A stretch of DNA of 64,000 bases, from assembly GCF_029760955.1 (NCBI RefSeq), contig NZ_CP121682.1, positions 4,526,001 to 4,590,000 of the forward strand, given 5' to 3'. Each line of letters starts with the position of its first letter. Positions within the stretch are counted from its first letter, which is position 1. Below are positions 33,554 to 41,464 of this stretch, piece by piece. The DNA is from Streptomyces cathayae (GTDB lineage Bacteria > Actinomycetota > Actinomycetes > Streptomycetales > Streptomycetaceae). A program made the position numbers and the translations under genes. Below the pieces are notes generated by a model. The model was given only the letters and a program-made list of their open reading frames with translations, made no database searches and was not told where the DNA came from.

Positions 33554-33694
33554 AAACGTCATGCGTTTCGTGACCGGATGTGCCCGCTTCGCAGGGGCTG
33601 TTCCCGCAGACAGGGGCCTTCTTCGGCCAAAAACGAAGCATGATCCCCACCCGGACCGCTCGGAACGGTGCCCGTTTGCTGCCTGCTTCGTTTT
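33554..33694. promoter_or_regulatory. AAACG-type inverted repeats upstream of the DeoR gene
   Basis: AAACG-N5-CGTTT lies at 33554-33568. An 11-bp inverted pair, AAAACGAAGCA (33630-33640) and TGCTTCGTTTT (33684-33694), lies further on. The AAAACG half-site recurs in all of them and stands out in this GC-rich DNA. Binding by the DeoR protein is inferred. Confidence 0.5.
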
Positions 33695-33770
33695 CGCGCC
33701 GCCTGTTTTCCGACGGCGGAAGTGAGTCCTCGCCCGCCCGGCCGGGCACGCGAGGGTCTCGGACGAGGGT

Positions 33771-35165
33771 TCAGCCTCGGGTGATCCGGACCCGGTACTC
33801 CGGCGTTTTCGAGTCCGAGCCGGGTCCGGATCCGGAGCCCGTGTCGAAGGCCGAGTCCGAGCCCGTGTCGGAGGCCGAGTCCGAGCCCGTGTCGGAGGCC
33901 GAGTTCGTGTTCGGGGTGGTCGGCTCCAGGACCTCGACGCGGATTCCCGCCTTGCGGTCGACGAAGGTCTCGCCGGGGGTGAAGGTGGCGTCGGAGAGTT
34001 CCGCGTGGACGTTGGGACTACGGGTGCAGCCGCCGCTGTCCCGACGGGAGTCGTAGACCGTGACGGGGCCCATTCCGGTGTCGACGTCCGCGTCGACCTT
34101 GTAGACGAGGATGCCGGGGCGGCACACCGCCTCGTCGTTGCCGGCCCGGGTGCGGAACTCGACGGCGTAGCCGGAGCCGGTGTCCAGCGGGAGGAAGACG
34201 AGTTTCGGGCCGCCCGACTCGGCCAGCGGCGTCAGGGTGTACTCCCTGGTGCCCGTGCCCGCCGCGCAGTGCACCTGGGGCGCGTCCAGCCATCCCAGTT
34301 TCCACTTGTGCCAGCCGAGCAGGTCGTTGTTGGCGCCCCAGTCCTCGCTCATGATGTCCCAGTGGCCCGCGGCGCTGCCGCCCTCGGCCGTGTAGAGGTC
34401 GGGCAGACCGAAGACGTGGCCGTTCTCGTGGGGGAGGACGCGGTAACCCGTGCGGTCCAGGGAGCCGGAGCCGTCGTCCTGGCGGGAGTAGACGAACGAC
34501 GCGTTGGCGACGGGGACGCCGTCCGCGGTCGGGGCCTCCGTGTTGCCCGCGAAGGTCACCGACAGGACCGTGTCCAGGGCGGAGGGCCCCGCGTTCGGGG
34601 TCACCAGTACGTTCACCAGGTCGTACGCGCCGAAGTCCACCTTCGGATCCGCCTCCGCCACGAGGTCCCGGACCAGTTCGCGGTAGTCGGGGGCGAAGGG
34701 GGCGCCGCGCTCTATGCCGTAGTCCCGGAACGACTTGGGCATCCGCAGCCAGTCGGGGATCGGCAGCTCGGGGCGGTAGTCGAGGCGGCCGTAGGAACTG
34801 GTCCGGAACCACTCCTGCGTCTGCGGGAAGAACTCCCGGTAGCGGTCGAGGGCGTCGCCCTCGCCGGGGGCGTCCGAGAAGTCGACCAGGAGGGTGAGGG
34901 CGCGAACGGTGCCGGTGGAGCGGACGTAGCCGGCGCCCGTGGGGATGCCCTCCGACATCTGCACCTCGCGGGCGCTGCTGATCATGCACGGGCCGTGTGA
35001 GGAGGCGGGGGCCAGGGCGCTGGGGCCGGCGCCGGGGGCCGAGGTGTACGGGGAGAGGTGGCCGTTGCCGGCCGAGGGGAGGGCGGCGAGGGTCAATGCG
35101 GTCACGGACGCCAGGGCGGCCAGTCGGCGCGGGGATATCCGGCTGCTGGTCGACTGCGCCTGCAT
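33771..35165 (-). CDS. secreted M6-family (immune inhibitor A-like) metalloprotease
   Basis: 464-residue exported protease. Residues 1-38 are a signal peptide. The catalytic domain carries the zinc motif HENGHVFGLPDLYTAE near residue 244 (HExxHxxGxxD with Met-turn IMSEDWG downstream), as in M6/immune-inhibitor-A and related secreted proteases. Residues about 425-450 are a low-complexity Ser/Asp tract built from a tandem 24-base repeat (unit TDSGSDSA-like, DNA 33841-33909), and the end EYRVRITRG looks like a beta strand. ATG at 35165. Monocistronic. Confidence 0.85.
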   Translation of the reverse strand: MQAQSTSSRISPRRLAALASVTALTLAALPSAGNGHLSPYTSAPGAGPSALAPASSHGPCMISSAREVQMSEGIPTGAGYVRSTGTVRALTLLVDFSDAPGEGDALDRYREFFPQTQEWFRTSSYGRLDYRPELPIPDWLRMPKSFRDYGIERGAPFAPDYRELVRDLVAEADPKVDFGAYDLVNVLVTPNAGPSALDTVLSVTFAGNTEAPTADGVPVANASFVYSRQDDGSGSLDRTGYRVLPHENGHVFGLPDLYTAEGGSAAGHWDIMSEDWGANNDLLGWHKWKLGWLDAPQVHCAAGTGTREYTLTPLAESGGPKLVFLPLDTGSGYAVEFRTRAGNDEAVCRPGILVYKVDADVDTGMGPVTVYDSRRDSGGCTRSPNVHAELSDATFTPGETFVDRKAGIRVEVLEPTTPNTNSASDTGSDSASDTGSDSAFDTGSGSGPGSDSKTPEYRVRITRG

Positions 35166-35353
35166 GCGGGGGACCTCCGCTCCACACGGCAGCCGCCGGT
35201 CTCCGACTGCACCCTTTCGATCACCCTCTGTCGCGGGATGCGCGGGCGCGCGCTGGAGGGGCCGATCGTGCGGTTTCCGGCCGGGAGGACGAGAGGGCGG
35301 CGGGGAGGCGGTGGCGGCTGCCCGCGTGGAGGTGACTCAGGTCACATCAGAAG

Positions 35354-35430
35354 TTTCCCGGGTGGGAAATAAGCGGGGACCGCTTCCCCGTTTGGACCTG
35401 TGTTCGCGTGAAGCGGGGAGTTCTTCCCCG
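35354..35430. promoter_or_regulatory. three palindromes upstream of the TetR/MFS pair
   Basis: TTTCCC-N4-GGGAAA at 35354-35369; CGGGGA-N5-TCCCCG at 35374-35390 (spacer CCGCT); and CGGGGA-N5-TCCCCG at 35414-35430 (spacer GTTCT). The last two have identical arms and are exactly 40 bp apart, close to four helical turns. They are candidate operators for the TetR encoded 80 bases downstream. Confidence 0.65.
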
Positions 35431-35510
35431 GATCGCGAGGACGAGTAGAACAGCAGCGAGTGGAACATCAGCGAGCAGTGCATCAGCGAGCAGGACGACA
35501 GGAGTGCATC

Positions 35511-36164
35511 GTGCAGACCGCCCCTTCCGTATCGCGCAAGGTCTCCCGGCCCCGTGCCGACGCCCTGCGCAACCGGGAGCGGATCGTCACCGCCGCCCGG
35601 GAGATGTTCGTCGAGTTCGGCCCCGATGTGCCCTTCGACGACATCGCCCGCCGGGCCGGCGTGGGCAATGCCACGGTGTACCGCAACTTCCCCGACCGCG
35701 GCGCGCTGGTGCGCGAGGTCGTGTGCGCCGTGATGGACCGTACGGCGGAGGCGGCCGAGCGTGCGCTCGCCGAGACCGGGGACGCCTTCGAGGCGCTGGA
35801 GCGCTTCGCGCACACCGCCGCCGACGAGCGGATCAGTGCGCTGTGCCCGATGATCGCCGACACCTTCGACCAGAACCATCCCGACCTGGGGGCCGCGCGG
35901 GTACGTGCCGAGGGGCTCGTCGCACAGATCATGGACCGCGCCAAGGCGGCGGGTCAGCTCCGTGCCGACGTGGACTTCGGTGATCTGCTGGTCGGTGTCG
36001 CCCAGCTCAGTCGGCCGCCGGCCGGTACGGGGTGCCTCGACGCCGACCGGTTCGTCCACCGCCATCTTCAGCTGTTCCTGGACGGGATGCGGGCCCCGGC
36101 CCGCGGTGTCCTGCCGGGCGCGGCGGTGACCGTGGAGGATCTGCGCGCGCTGAGCGTTCCCTGA
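35511..36164 (+). CDS. TetR-family regulator
   Basis: 217-residue repressor. The helix-turn-helix is near residues 25-65: RERIVTAAREMFVEFGPDVP, then FDDIARRAGVGNATVYRNFP. The ligand domain includes ALCPMIADTFDQNHPDLGAA and the C-terminal FLDGMRAPA. This subgroup (SCO4850-like) usually lies next to a drug-efflux MFS gene and represses it, as here. GTG at 35511 is supported by AGGAG seven bases upstream. Three palindromes lie 80-157 bases upstream. Confidence 0.88.
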   Translation: MQTAPSVSRKVSRPRADALRNRERIVTAAREMFVEFGPDVPFDDIARRAGVGNATVYRNFPDRGALVREVVCAVMDRTAEAAERALAETGDAFEALERFAHTAADERISALCPMIADTFDQNHPDLGAARVRAEGLVAQIMDRAKAAGQLRADVDFGDLLVGVAQLSRPPAGTGCLDADRFVHRHLQLFLDGMRAPARGVLPGAAVTVEDLRALSVP

Positions 36165-36165
36165 C

Positions 36166-36277
36166 CGAGTTCCAGACCGAGTTCCCATCCGAGTACCAGT
36201 CCGAGTTCCCATCCGAGTACCCATCCGACTTTCAGGCCCAGTTCCAGACCGAGTTCCAGACCGAGTTCCGTAGAGCT
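36166..36277. repeat. 12-bp tandem repeat between TetR and MFS genes
   Basis: About nine degenerate copies of GAGTTCCAGACC / GAGTTCCCATCC / GAGTACCCATCC. All keep GAGT-CC at the same phase, so any frame reads as (T/S)EF(Q/P) repeats. It begins immediately after the TetR stop and ends about 100 bases before the MFS start. Confidence 0.85.
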
Positions 36278-36380
36278 GTCTCAACGGCCGTCCTCTGTGG
36301 GCGAGTCGTTCCCTGACGACATCGTTTTTTCATCTCAAGCTCTGAATTTTCCGTCACGAAGTTCCGAAGTGGGTACCCCC

Positions 36381-37973
36381 ATGTCTGAAACAGCGTCAAA
36401 GTCCCCCGGCGTACCGGGAGCACGGAAGACACCAGGAGCACAGAACGCACCGGACGCCAACCGCTGGAAAGCGCTCGGCTCCATCGCGCTCGCCCAGCTG
36501 ATGGTCGTCCTGGACGCCACCATCGTGAACATCGCCCTGCCCTCCGCCCAGCAGGACCTGGGCATCTCCGACGGCAACCGGCAGTGGGTCGTCACGGCCT
36601 ACGCCCTCGCCTTCGGCGGGCTGCTCCTCTTCGGCGGCCGGACAGCCGACCTGTGGGGCCGCAAGCGGGCCTTCGTGCTCGGCCTGGGCGGCTTCGCCGC
36701 GGCCTCCGCGCTGGGCGGCGCGGCCACCAACGAGGCCATGATGTTCGGTGCCCGTGCGCTGCAGGGCGTGTTCGGCGCGCTGCTCGCGCCGGCCGCGCTG
36801 TCCCTGCTCGCGGTGATGTTCACCGACGGCAGGGAGCGCGCCAAGGCGTTCGGCATCTACGGTGCGATCGCGGGCGGCGGGGGCGCCGTCGGTCTGATCC
36901 TCGGCGGTTTCCTCACCGAGTACCTGAACTGGCGCTGGACGTTCTTCGTGAACATCCCGTTCGCCGTCGTCGCCGCGCTCGGCGCGTACTTCGTCATCCG
37001 TGAGCCGAAGGGCGGCCGCAACCGCTCGCCGCTGGACATCCCCGGCGTGGTGCTGTCCACCCTGGGCCTGGTCGCGCTCGTCTACGGCTTCACCCGCGCC
37101 GAGTCCGAGGGCTGGAGCGACTCGCTGACCGTCGGCATGTTCGTCGCCTCGGCCGCCCTGCTCCTGACGTTCGTCCTGGTCGAGTCCCGGGTCAGGGCGC
37201 CGCTGCTGCCGCTGCGCGTGATCACCGAGCGCAACCGCGGCGGGGTCTACCTCTCACTGGGCCTGGCGGTCATCGCGATGTTCGGCCTGTTCCTCTTCCT
37301 GACCTACTACCTGCAGGTCGTGAAGGGCTACTCGCCGGTCAGGACCGGCTTCGCCTTCCTGCCGATGGTCGCGGGCATGATCACGGGCTCCACCCAGATC
37401 GGCGCCCGCCTGATGACCCGGGTCGCGCCCCGGCGGCTGATGGGACCCGGCTTCCTGGTCGCCGCGGTCGGCATGCTGCTGCTGACCCGGATGGAGATCG
37501 GTACCTCCTACGCCGCCGTACTGCTGCCCGGCATGCTGCTGCTCGGTCTCGGCATGGGTACGGCGTTCATGCCGGCCATGTCGCTGGCCACCTCGGGCGT
37601 CGAGCCCCGGGACGCGGGCGTCGCCTCCGCGATGGTCAACACCTCGCAGCAGGTGGGCGGCGCGATCGGTACGGCCCTGCTGAACACGATCGCGGCCTCG
37701 GCCACCACGTCCTACGTCGCCGACCACATCGGCGGCGCCGCGAGCCGGTCCCAGCAGCAGACGGTGCGGCTCGAGGGCATGGTGCAGGGCTACACCAGCG
37801 CGATCTGGTTCGCCGTCGGCATCCTCGTCCTGGCCGCGGTCATCGCCCTGGTCCTCGTCGACGCGGGGCGCCCGGCGACCACGGTCACCGGGCCCTCCGA
37901 CGGGGCCGGGCGGGGCGCGGGGGGCACCGAGGGCGCTCCGGAGGAAGCGGTGGTGCCGGTCGTCGCCCACTGA
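36381..37973 (+). CDS. DHA2-family MFS multidrug efflux transporter
   Basis: 530-residue 14-helix proton antiporter. Helix 1 motif LAQLMVVLDATIVNIALPSA (motif D1), loop GGRTADLWGRKRAF (motif A), and motif C in GAIAGGGGAVGLILGGFLTE. Helices continue to about residue 500, with a short Ala/Gly-rich tail. The family expels drugs and dyes such as methylenomycin, puromycin or rifamycins. It is paired with the TetR gene upstream, and its expression is probably induced by its substrate. ATG at 36381 was chosen; no strong Shine-Dalgarno is visible, and the frame is open 28 codons upstream. Confidence 0.9.
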   Translation: MSETASKSPGVPGARKTPGAQNAPDANRWKALGSIALAQLMVVLDATIVNIALPSAQQDLGISDGNRQWVVTAYALAFGGLLLFGGRTADLWGRKRAFVLGLGGFAAASALGGAATNEAMMFGARALQGVFGALLAPAALSLLAVMFTDGRERAKAFGIYGAIAGGGGAVGLILGGFLTEYLNWRWTFFVNIPFAVVAALGAYFVIREPKGGRNRSPLDIPGVVLSTLGLVALVYGFTRAESEGWSDSLTVGMFVASAALLLTFVLVESRVRAPLLPLRVITERNRGGVYLSLGLAVIAMFGLFLFLTYYLQVVKGYSPVRTGFAFLPMVAGMITGSTQIGARLMTRVAPRRLMGPGFLVAAVGMLLLTRMEIGTSYAAVLLPGMLLLGLGMGTAFMPAMSLATSGVEPRDAGVASAMVNTSQQVGGAIGTALLNTIAASATTSYVADHIGGAASRSQQQTVRLEGMVQGYTSAIWFAVGILVLAAVIALVLVDAGRPATTVTGPSDGAGRGAGGTEGAPEEAVVPVVAH

Positions 37974-38057
37974 CCGGCACCCCTTCGGTCCACCCGTACG
38001 GGTGAGGAGGGGACGCCTCGTCCGTACGGCTCCCAGGACCTGCCCCGGCTCCCGCGC

Positions 38058-38603
38058 TCAGCGGAGCCAGGGCAGGTCCGCACCCGCTTCGCTGGGCTGA
38101 AGTCCCTCGGCGACGATCTCCATGATCTCGCCGAGGGACTTCTGCTGTTCGGGGGTGAGCCGGTCGAGGAGCGCCTGCCGTACGGCGTGCACATGACCGG
38201 GTGCGTGCCGGCTCAGCACCTCGAAGCCCTCGTCCGTCAGTACGGCGAACTGGCCGCGCTTGTCGGAGGGGCAGTCCTCGCGGCGCACCCAGCCGTTCTT
38301 CTCCAGGCGGGCCACGGCGTGCGAGAGACGGGAGCGGGTGATCTTCGCCAGCATCGCCAGCTCGGTCATCCGCAGCCGACGCTGCGGTGCCTCGGCGAGT
38401 TTGACCAGCAGGCTGTAGTAGAGGTGAGGCATGCCCGCGTCCCGCTGGAGCTGGCGGTCGAGGTGGTCCTCCAGGAGGGTGCTGGCCTCGATGTACGAGC
38501 GCCAGACGCGCTGTTCCTCGTCGTTCAGCCAACGTGGTTCGTCGGTGCGTGCCGGGTCGGGGGCCGGACCCGGGGCCGGTGCGGAGGTGGGTGCCGTCGT
38601 CAT
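38058..38603 (-). CDS. MarR-family regulator
   Basis: 181-residue winged-helix repressor: LYYSLLVKLAEAPQRRLRMT, ELAMLAKITRSRLSHAVARL, EKNGWVRREDCPSDKRGQFA (recognition helix and wing), C-terminal dimer helices. MarR proteins sense phenolics or oxidants and control divergent genes. Here the divergent neighbour is a LigB-type extradiol dioxygenase 165 bases away, so the two probably form a phenolic-compound response unit. The ATG at 38603 has only a weak ribosome-binding site; a start at 38642 is possible. Confidence 0.88.
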   Translation of the reverse strand: MTTAPTSAPAPGPAPDPARTDEPRWLNDEEQRVWRSYIEASTLLEDHLDRQLQRDAGMPHLYYSLLVKLAEAPQRRLRMTELAMLAKITRSRLSHAVARLEKNGWVRREDCPSDKRGQFAVLTDEGFEVLSRHAPGHVHAVRQALLDRLTPEQQKSLGEIMEIVAEGLQPSEAGADLPWLR

Positions 38604-38627
38604 GTACTCACTGTACGACGCTTCTGC

Positions 38628-38680
38628 TTGAAGGTTAAACAAAATTACGGTAGGGTTGGGGCAGAGGTTGAGGTTTCAAG
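38628..38680. promoter_or_regulatory. divergent MarR/dioxygenase promoter region with inverted CTTGAA arms
   Basis: The arms CTTGAA (38628-38633) and TTCAAG (38675-38680) lie in a locally AT-rich stretch (GGTTAAACAAAATTACGG). Such TTGAA/TTCAA half-sites are typical of MarR operators; the assignment is tentative. Confidence 0.4.
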
Positions 38681-38767
38681 TAAAAACCGCGCCAGCCCAC
38701 GGCAGTCCGTGTCGGTCCGTCCTGGTCCGTGACGGATCTGCGCCGATCACCGGAAGGAGTCGCAGCC

Positions 38768-39553
38768 ATGACCGCCGCCACTCAGGAACGCATGCCCGCG
38801 CTGTACCTCAGCCACGGCGCCCCGCCGCTGGCCGACGACCCCGTCTGGCCCGGTCAGCTGGCCGCCTGGTCCGCGGAACTGCCCCGTCCGAAGGCGATCC
38901 TCGTCGTCTCCGCCCACTGGGAGGAGGCCCCGCTCGCCCTCGGCGCCACCGAGACGGTGCCCCTCGTCTACGACTTCTGGGGCTTCCCCGAGCACTACTA
39001 CCAGGTGAAGTACGGCGCCCCCGGCGCCCCCGCGCTCGCCGAATCCGTACGCAAGCTGCTGCGCGCCCCCGGCATTCCCGTGCAGGACGTTCCCGACCGC
39101 GGGCTGGACCACGGCGCCTACGTCCCGCTGGTCGAGATGTTCCCCGGGGCCGACATCCCGGTGCTCCAGGTCTCCATGCCGACCCTGGACCCGGTGAAGC
39201 TCATGGACATCGGGCGGAAGCTCGCGCCGCTGCGTGACGAGGGCGTGCTGATCATCGGTTCCGGCTTCTTCACCCACAACCTGGCCGCGCTGCGGCAGGG
39301 CGGTATCCCCAGGTGGTCGGTGGAGTTCGACGACTGGGGCAACCGGGCCCTGGACACCGGCGACGTGGACGGGCTGCTCGACTTCACCCGCAAGTCCCCG
39401 GCGGGCGCGCTCGCCCACCCGCGCACCGAGCACTTCGCACCGCTCTTCGTGACCATGGGCGCCGCGGACGCCGCCGGCGACCTGGACACGCAGAAGTCGG
39501 TGATCGACGGGTTCTGGCTGGGGCTGGCGAAGCGGTCGGTTCAGTTCGGCTGA
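38768..39553 (+). CDS. LigB-type extradiol dioxygenase (DODA-like)
   Basis: 261-residue non-heme iron/zinc oxygenase. Metal-binding histidines are visible: LYLSHGAPPL near residue 15, VSAHWEEAPLALG near 50, LDHGAYVPLVEMFPGADIPV near 118, and the HPRTEHFAPLFVTMGA block near 220. Relatives (4,5-DOPA dioxygenase, YgiD) cleave catechol rings. ATG at 38768 follows GGAAGGAG at a good distance. It is divergent from a MarR gene that likely controls it. The substrate is unknown but is expected to be a catechol or a quinone-derived stress compound. Confidence 0.88.
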   Translation: MTAATQERMPALYLSHGAPPLADDPVWPGQLAAWSAELPRPKAILVVSAHWEEAPLALGATETVPLVYDFWGFPEHYYQVKYGAPGAPALAESVRKLLRAPGIPVQDVPDRGLDHGAYVPLVEMFPGADIPVLQVSMPTLDPVKLMDIGRKLAPLRDEGVLIIGSGFFTHNLAALRQGGIPRWSVEFDDWGNRALDTGDVDGLLDFTRKSPAGALAHPRTEHFAPLFVTMGAADAAGDLDTQKSVIDGFWLGLAKRSVQFG

Positions 39554-39554
39554 G

Positions 39555-39945
39555 CAGTGAGGACTGAGGACTGAGGACTGAGCGCTGGGGGCCGAGCACA
39601 AAGGGCCGAGGGCTGCAGTCGCGGTGACGGAGAGGGTGGCGGGTGGCCGGAGTGTCCGGTGCCCGCCACTCGGCATCGCCCAGGAGGACTCCGTGACAAC
39701 CATCGAGGGGTGCGGACCGTCTACAGGGGAGAGCGGTCCGGGGCGGGGTGGTGCTCCTCCGGAGTGAAGGCCGCGTACCGAATGTGATTGCCGTCTCACG
39801 CGGGCATCGGTCCTGCGGATCGGTGGGCGGTGTCGGATCACCCCCCGCCACCGGCCTGACCTGGGCCTTCACGTAAAGCGACGGCACCCGTGCCCTCTGT
39901 GGCCCGACAGGGTACTGCATGATCAGAAAAATCGGGGGGCAGGTT
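39555..39945. other. gap between dioxygenase and hrdD
   Basis: It opens with a 7-bp tandem repeat (GAGGACT, four units, 39561-39588). A possible 24-codon gene lies at 39693-39767. Otherwise no coding signal is seen. The sigma-R-like promoter of hrdD follows. Confidence 0.5.
39693..39767 (+). CDS. possible 24-aa leader peptide
   Basis: GTG with AGGAG six bases upstream opens a frame VTTIEGCGPSTGESGPGR, then GGAPPE and a stop. The composition is ordinary and the family unknown. It lies upstream of the hrdD promoter, so it is not in the hrdD leader. Kept only because of the well-placed ribosome-binding site. Confidence 0.25.
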   Translation: MTTIEGCGPSTGESGPGRGGAPPE

Positions 39946-39972
39946 GGGAATTCTGTCCGGATTCCAGTCGTT
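39946..39972 (+). promoter_or_regulatory. sigma-R-type promoter of hrdD
   Basis: GGGAAT (39946-39951), exactly 18 bases, then GTT (39970-39972). This matches the GGAAT-N18-GTT consensus of the thiol-stress sigma factor. hrdD is a known sigma-R target in Streptomyces coelicolor (established knowledge). Transcription should start about 110 bases before the ATG. Confidence 0.8.
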
Positions 39973-40093
39973 GTTTCCAACAGATGCCGGGCACTCGAGC
40001 AGAGTCCGCATGAGATCGAGACGCAGACCTGACCGTACGTGCCGAGTATCCGCAGGAACCACCCGCTGACCTCATCATCGTAAGGGAGCAAGC

Positions 40094-41092
40094 ATGGCAA
40101 CCCGTGCCGTCGCCCGTCGTAAGTCCGCCTCCGGCGAGACGGCCGACTCGGCAAGCAGTGTTCGCGCCCATCGCGGCGAGATCGCCGACCGTGACCTGGT
40201 CGGGATGTACCTCGACGAGATCGCGCGCACGCCGCTGCTCGACGCAGCCAAGGAAGTCGAGCTTTCCCAGATCATCGAAGCGGGTGTGTTCGCACGGCAG
40301 ATCCTCGACGGCACCGAGGAGAACACGGTGGGGGCCACCACCGAGGAGCTCCAGGTGCTGTACGACGCGAGCGAGCAGGCCAAGGACGTCTTCATCCGTT
40401 CCAACCTGCGTCTGGTCGTCGCGGTCGCCCGCCGCTACCCCCGCAGCGGTCTGCCGCTGCTGGACCTGATCCAGGAGGGCAACGCCGGCCTGGTGCGCGC
40501 GGTCGAGAAGTTCGACTACCGCAAGGGCTTCAAGTTCTCCACCTACGCCACCTGGTGGATCCGTCAGGCCATCACGCGGTCGATCGCCGACCAGTCCCGC
40601 ACCATCCGCCTGCCCGTCCACCTGGTGGAGGAGCTGGGCCGGATCCGGCGCGTGCAGCGCGAGTTCAACCGCGAGCACGGCCGGGACCCCGAGCCCACGG
40701 AGATCGCCGCCGAGCTCGGTTCCACCCCGGAGCGGGTGACGGACGTGCTCGACTGGGCCCGTGACCCGGTCTCGCTGAACATGTCGGTGGACGACGAGGG
40801 GGAGACCCAGTTCGGCGACCTCCTGGAGGACACGTCGGCGGTGTCGCCGGAGCAGTCGGTGATGACGCTGCTGCGCAGCGAGGAGCTGGACGACCTCATA
40901 GGCCGTCTCGACCAGCGCACGGCCTCCATCATCAAGATGCGGTACGGCATCGAGGACGGCCGGGAGCGTACGCTGACCGAGGTCGGCAAGCAGCACGGCC
41001 TGACCCGTGAGCGCATCCGCCAGATCGAGAAGCACGCGCTGCTGGAGCTGAAGAAGCTGGCCCGCGACACCGGTTTCGACGCGGTGGCGTAG
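40094..41092 (+). CDS. hrdD: RNA polymerase principal-like sigma factor HrdD
   Basis: 332-residue group 2 sigma-70. Region 1.2 RDLVGMYLDEIARTPLLDA; region 2 RSNLRLVVAVARRYPRSGLP, LLDLIQEGNAGLVRAVEKFD, YRKGFKFSTYATWWIRQAIT; region 3 IRLPVHLVEELGRIRRVQRE; region 4 GRERTLTEVGKQHGLTRERI. The lack of a long N-terminal region 1.1 and the start MATRAVARR separate it from HrdB and match HrdD. It is non-essential in Streptomyces and serves as an alternative principal-type factor. ATG at 40094 has AAGGGAG upstream. The sigma-R promoter at 39946 links it to the disulfide-stress response. Confidence 0.93.
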   Translation: MATRAVARRKSASGETADSASSVRAHRGEIADRDLVGMYLDEIARTPLLDAAKEVELSQIIEAGVFARQILDGTEENTVGATTEELQVLYDASEQAKDVFIRSNLRLVVAVARRYPRSGLPLLDLIQEGNAGLVRAVEKFDYRKGFKFSTYATWWIRQAITRSIADQSRTIRLPVHLVEELGRIRRVQREFNREHGRDPEPTEIAAELGSTPERVTDVLDWARDPVSLNMSVDDEGETQFGDLLEDTSAVSPEQSVMTLLRSEELDDLIGRLDQRTASIIKMRYGIEDGRERTLTEVGKQHGLTRERIRQIEKHALLELKKLARDTGFDAVA

Positions 41093-41208
41093 TGCCGGCG
41101 CGGAGCAGGAGCGCTGTGCCGTCGCTGTGAGGGCCGGAAAGGGGAAGACGGCGCAAACCTGACGCCGTGACACTGCTTCAACTCCCTGGGCTCAGGGAAC
41201 AAGAAGGC

Positions 41209-41421
41209 AAGGCCCAGGAGTTCGGGTCTCGGGGTCTCGGCCTCCTGGGCCTTCTGAACCACGTCCCGTCGCACCACCCCCTGGCGCCGGGACTTCCCAG
41301 GCCGGGTTCGGCGCCCTCCCCCCGGGTGCCGAACCCGGCTTTTCCCCTCCCTGCCGGACTCCCCCCACCGGCCGGACGGGCGGGAAAGCGGGCCACCCCG
41401 GACCTGAACCCCGGGGTGGCC
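41209..41421. terminator. cluster of three strong hairpins after hrdD
   Basis: AAGGCCCAGGAG / CTCCTGGGCCTT (41209-41253); GCCGGGTTCGGC / GCCGAACCCGGC followed by TTTT (41301-41343); and GGCCACCCCGG / CCGGGGTGGCC (41392-41421). The first two have perfect 12-bp stems. The middle one is the best terminator. Confidence 0.75.
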
Positions 41422-41428
41422 CACCAGA

Positions 41429-41443
41429 TGGCAGATTGTGCCA
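41429..41443. promoter_or_regulatory. TGGCA-N5-TGCCA operator candidate
   Basis: Perfect inverted repeat 22 bases before the GTG of the TetR gene at 41465. This is the usual place for autoregulation. Confidence 0.55.
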
Positions 41444-41464
41444 CATGGGCATAGCCTGCCGGGC

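Noticed and set aside
33841..33909. 24-bp direct repeats as an origin or iteron
   Set aside because: They lie inside the M6 protease coding region and encode its Ser/Asp-rich tract.
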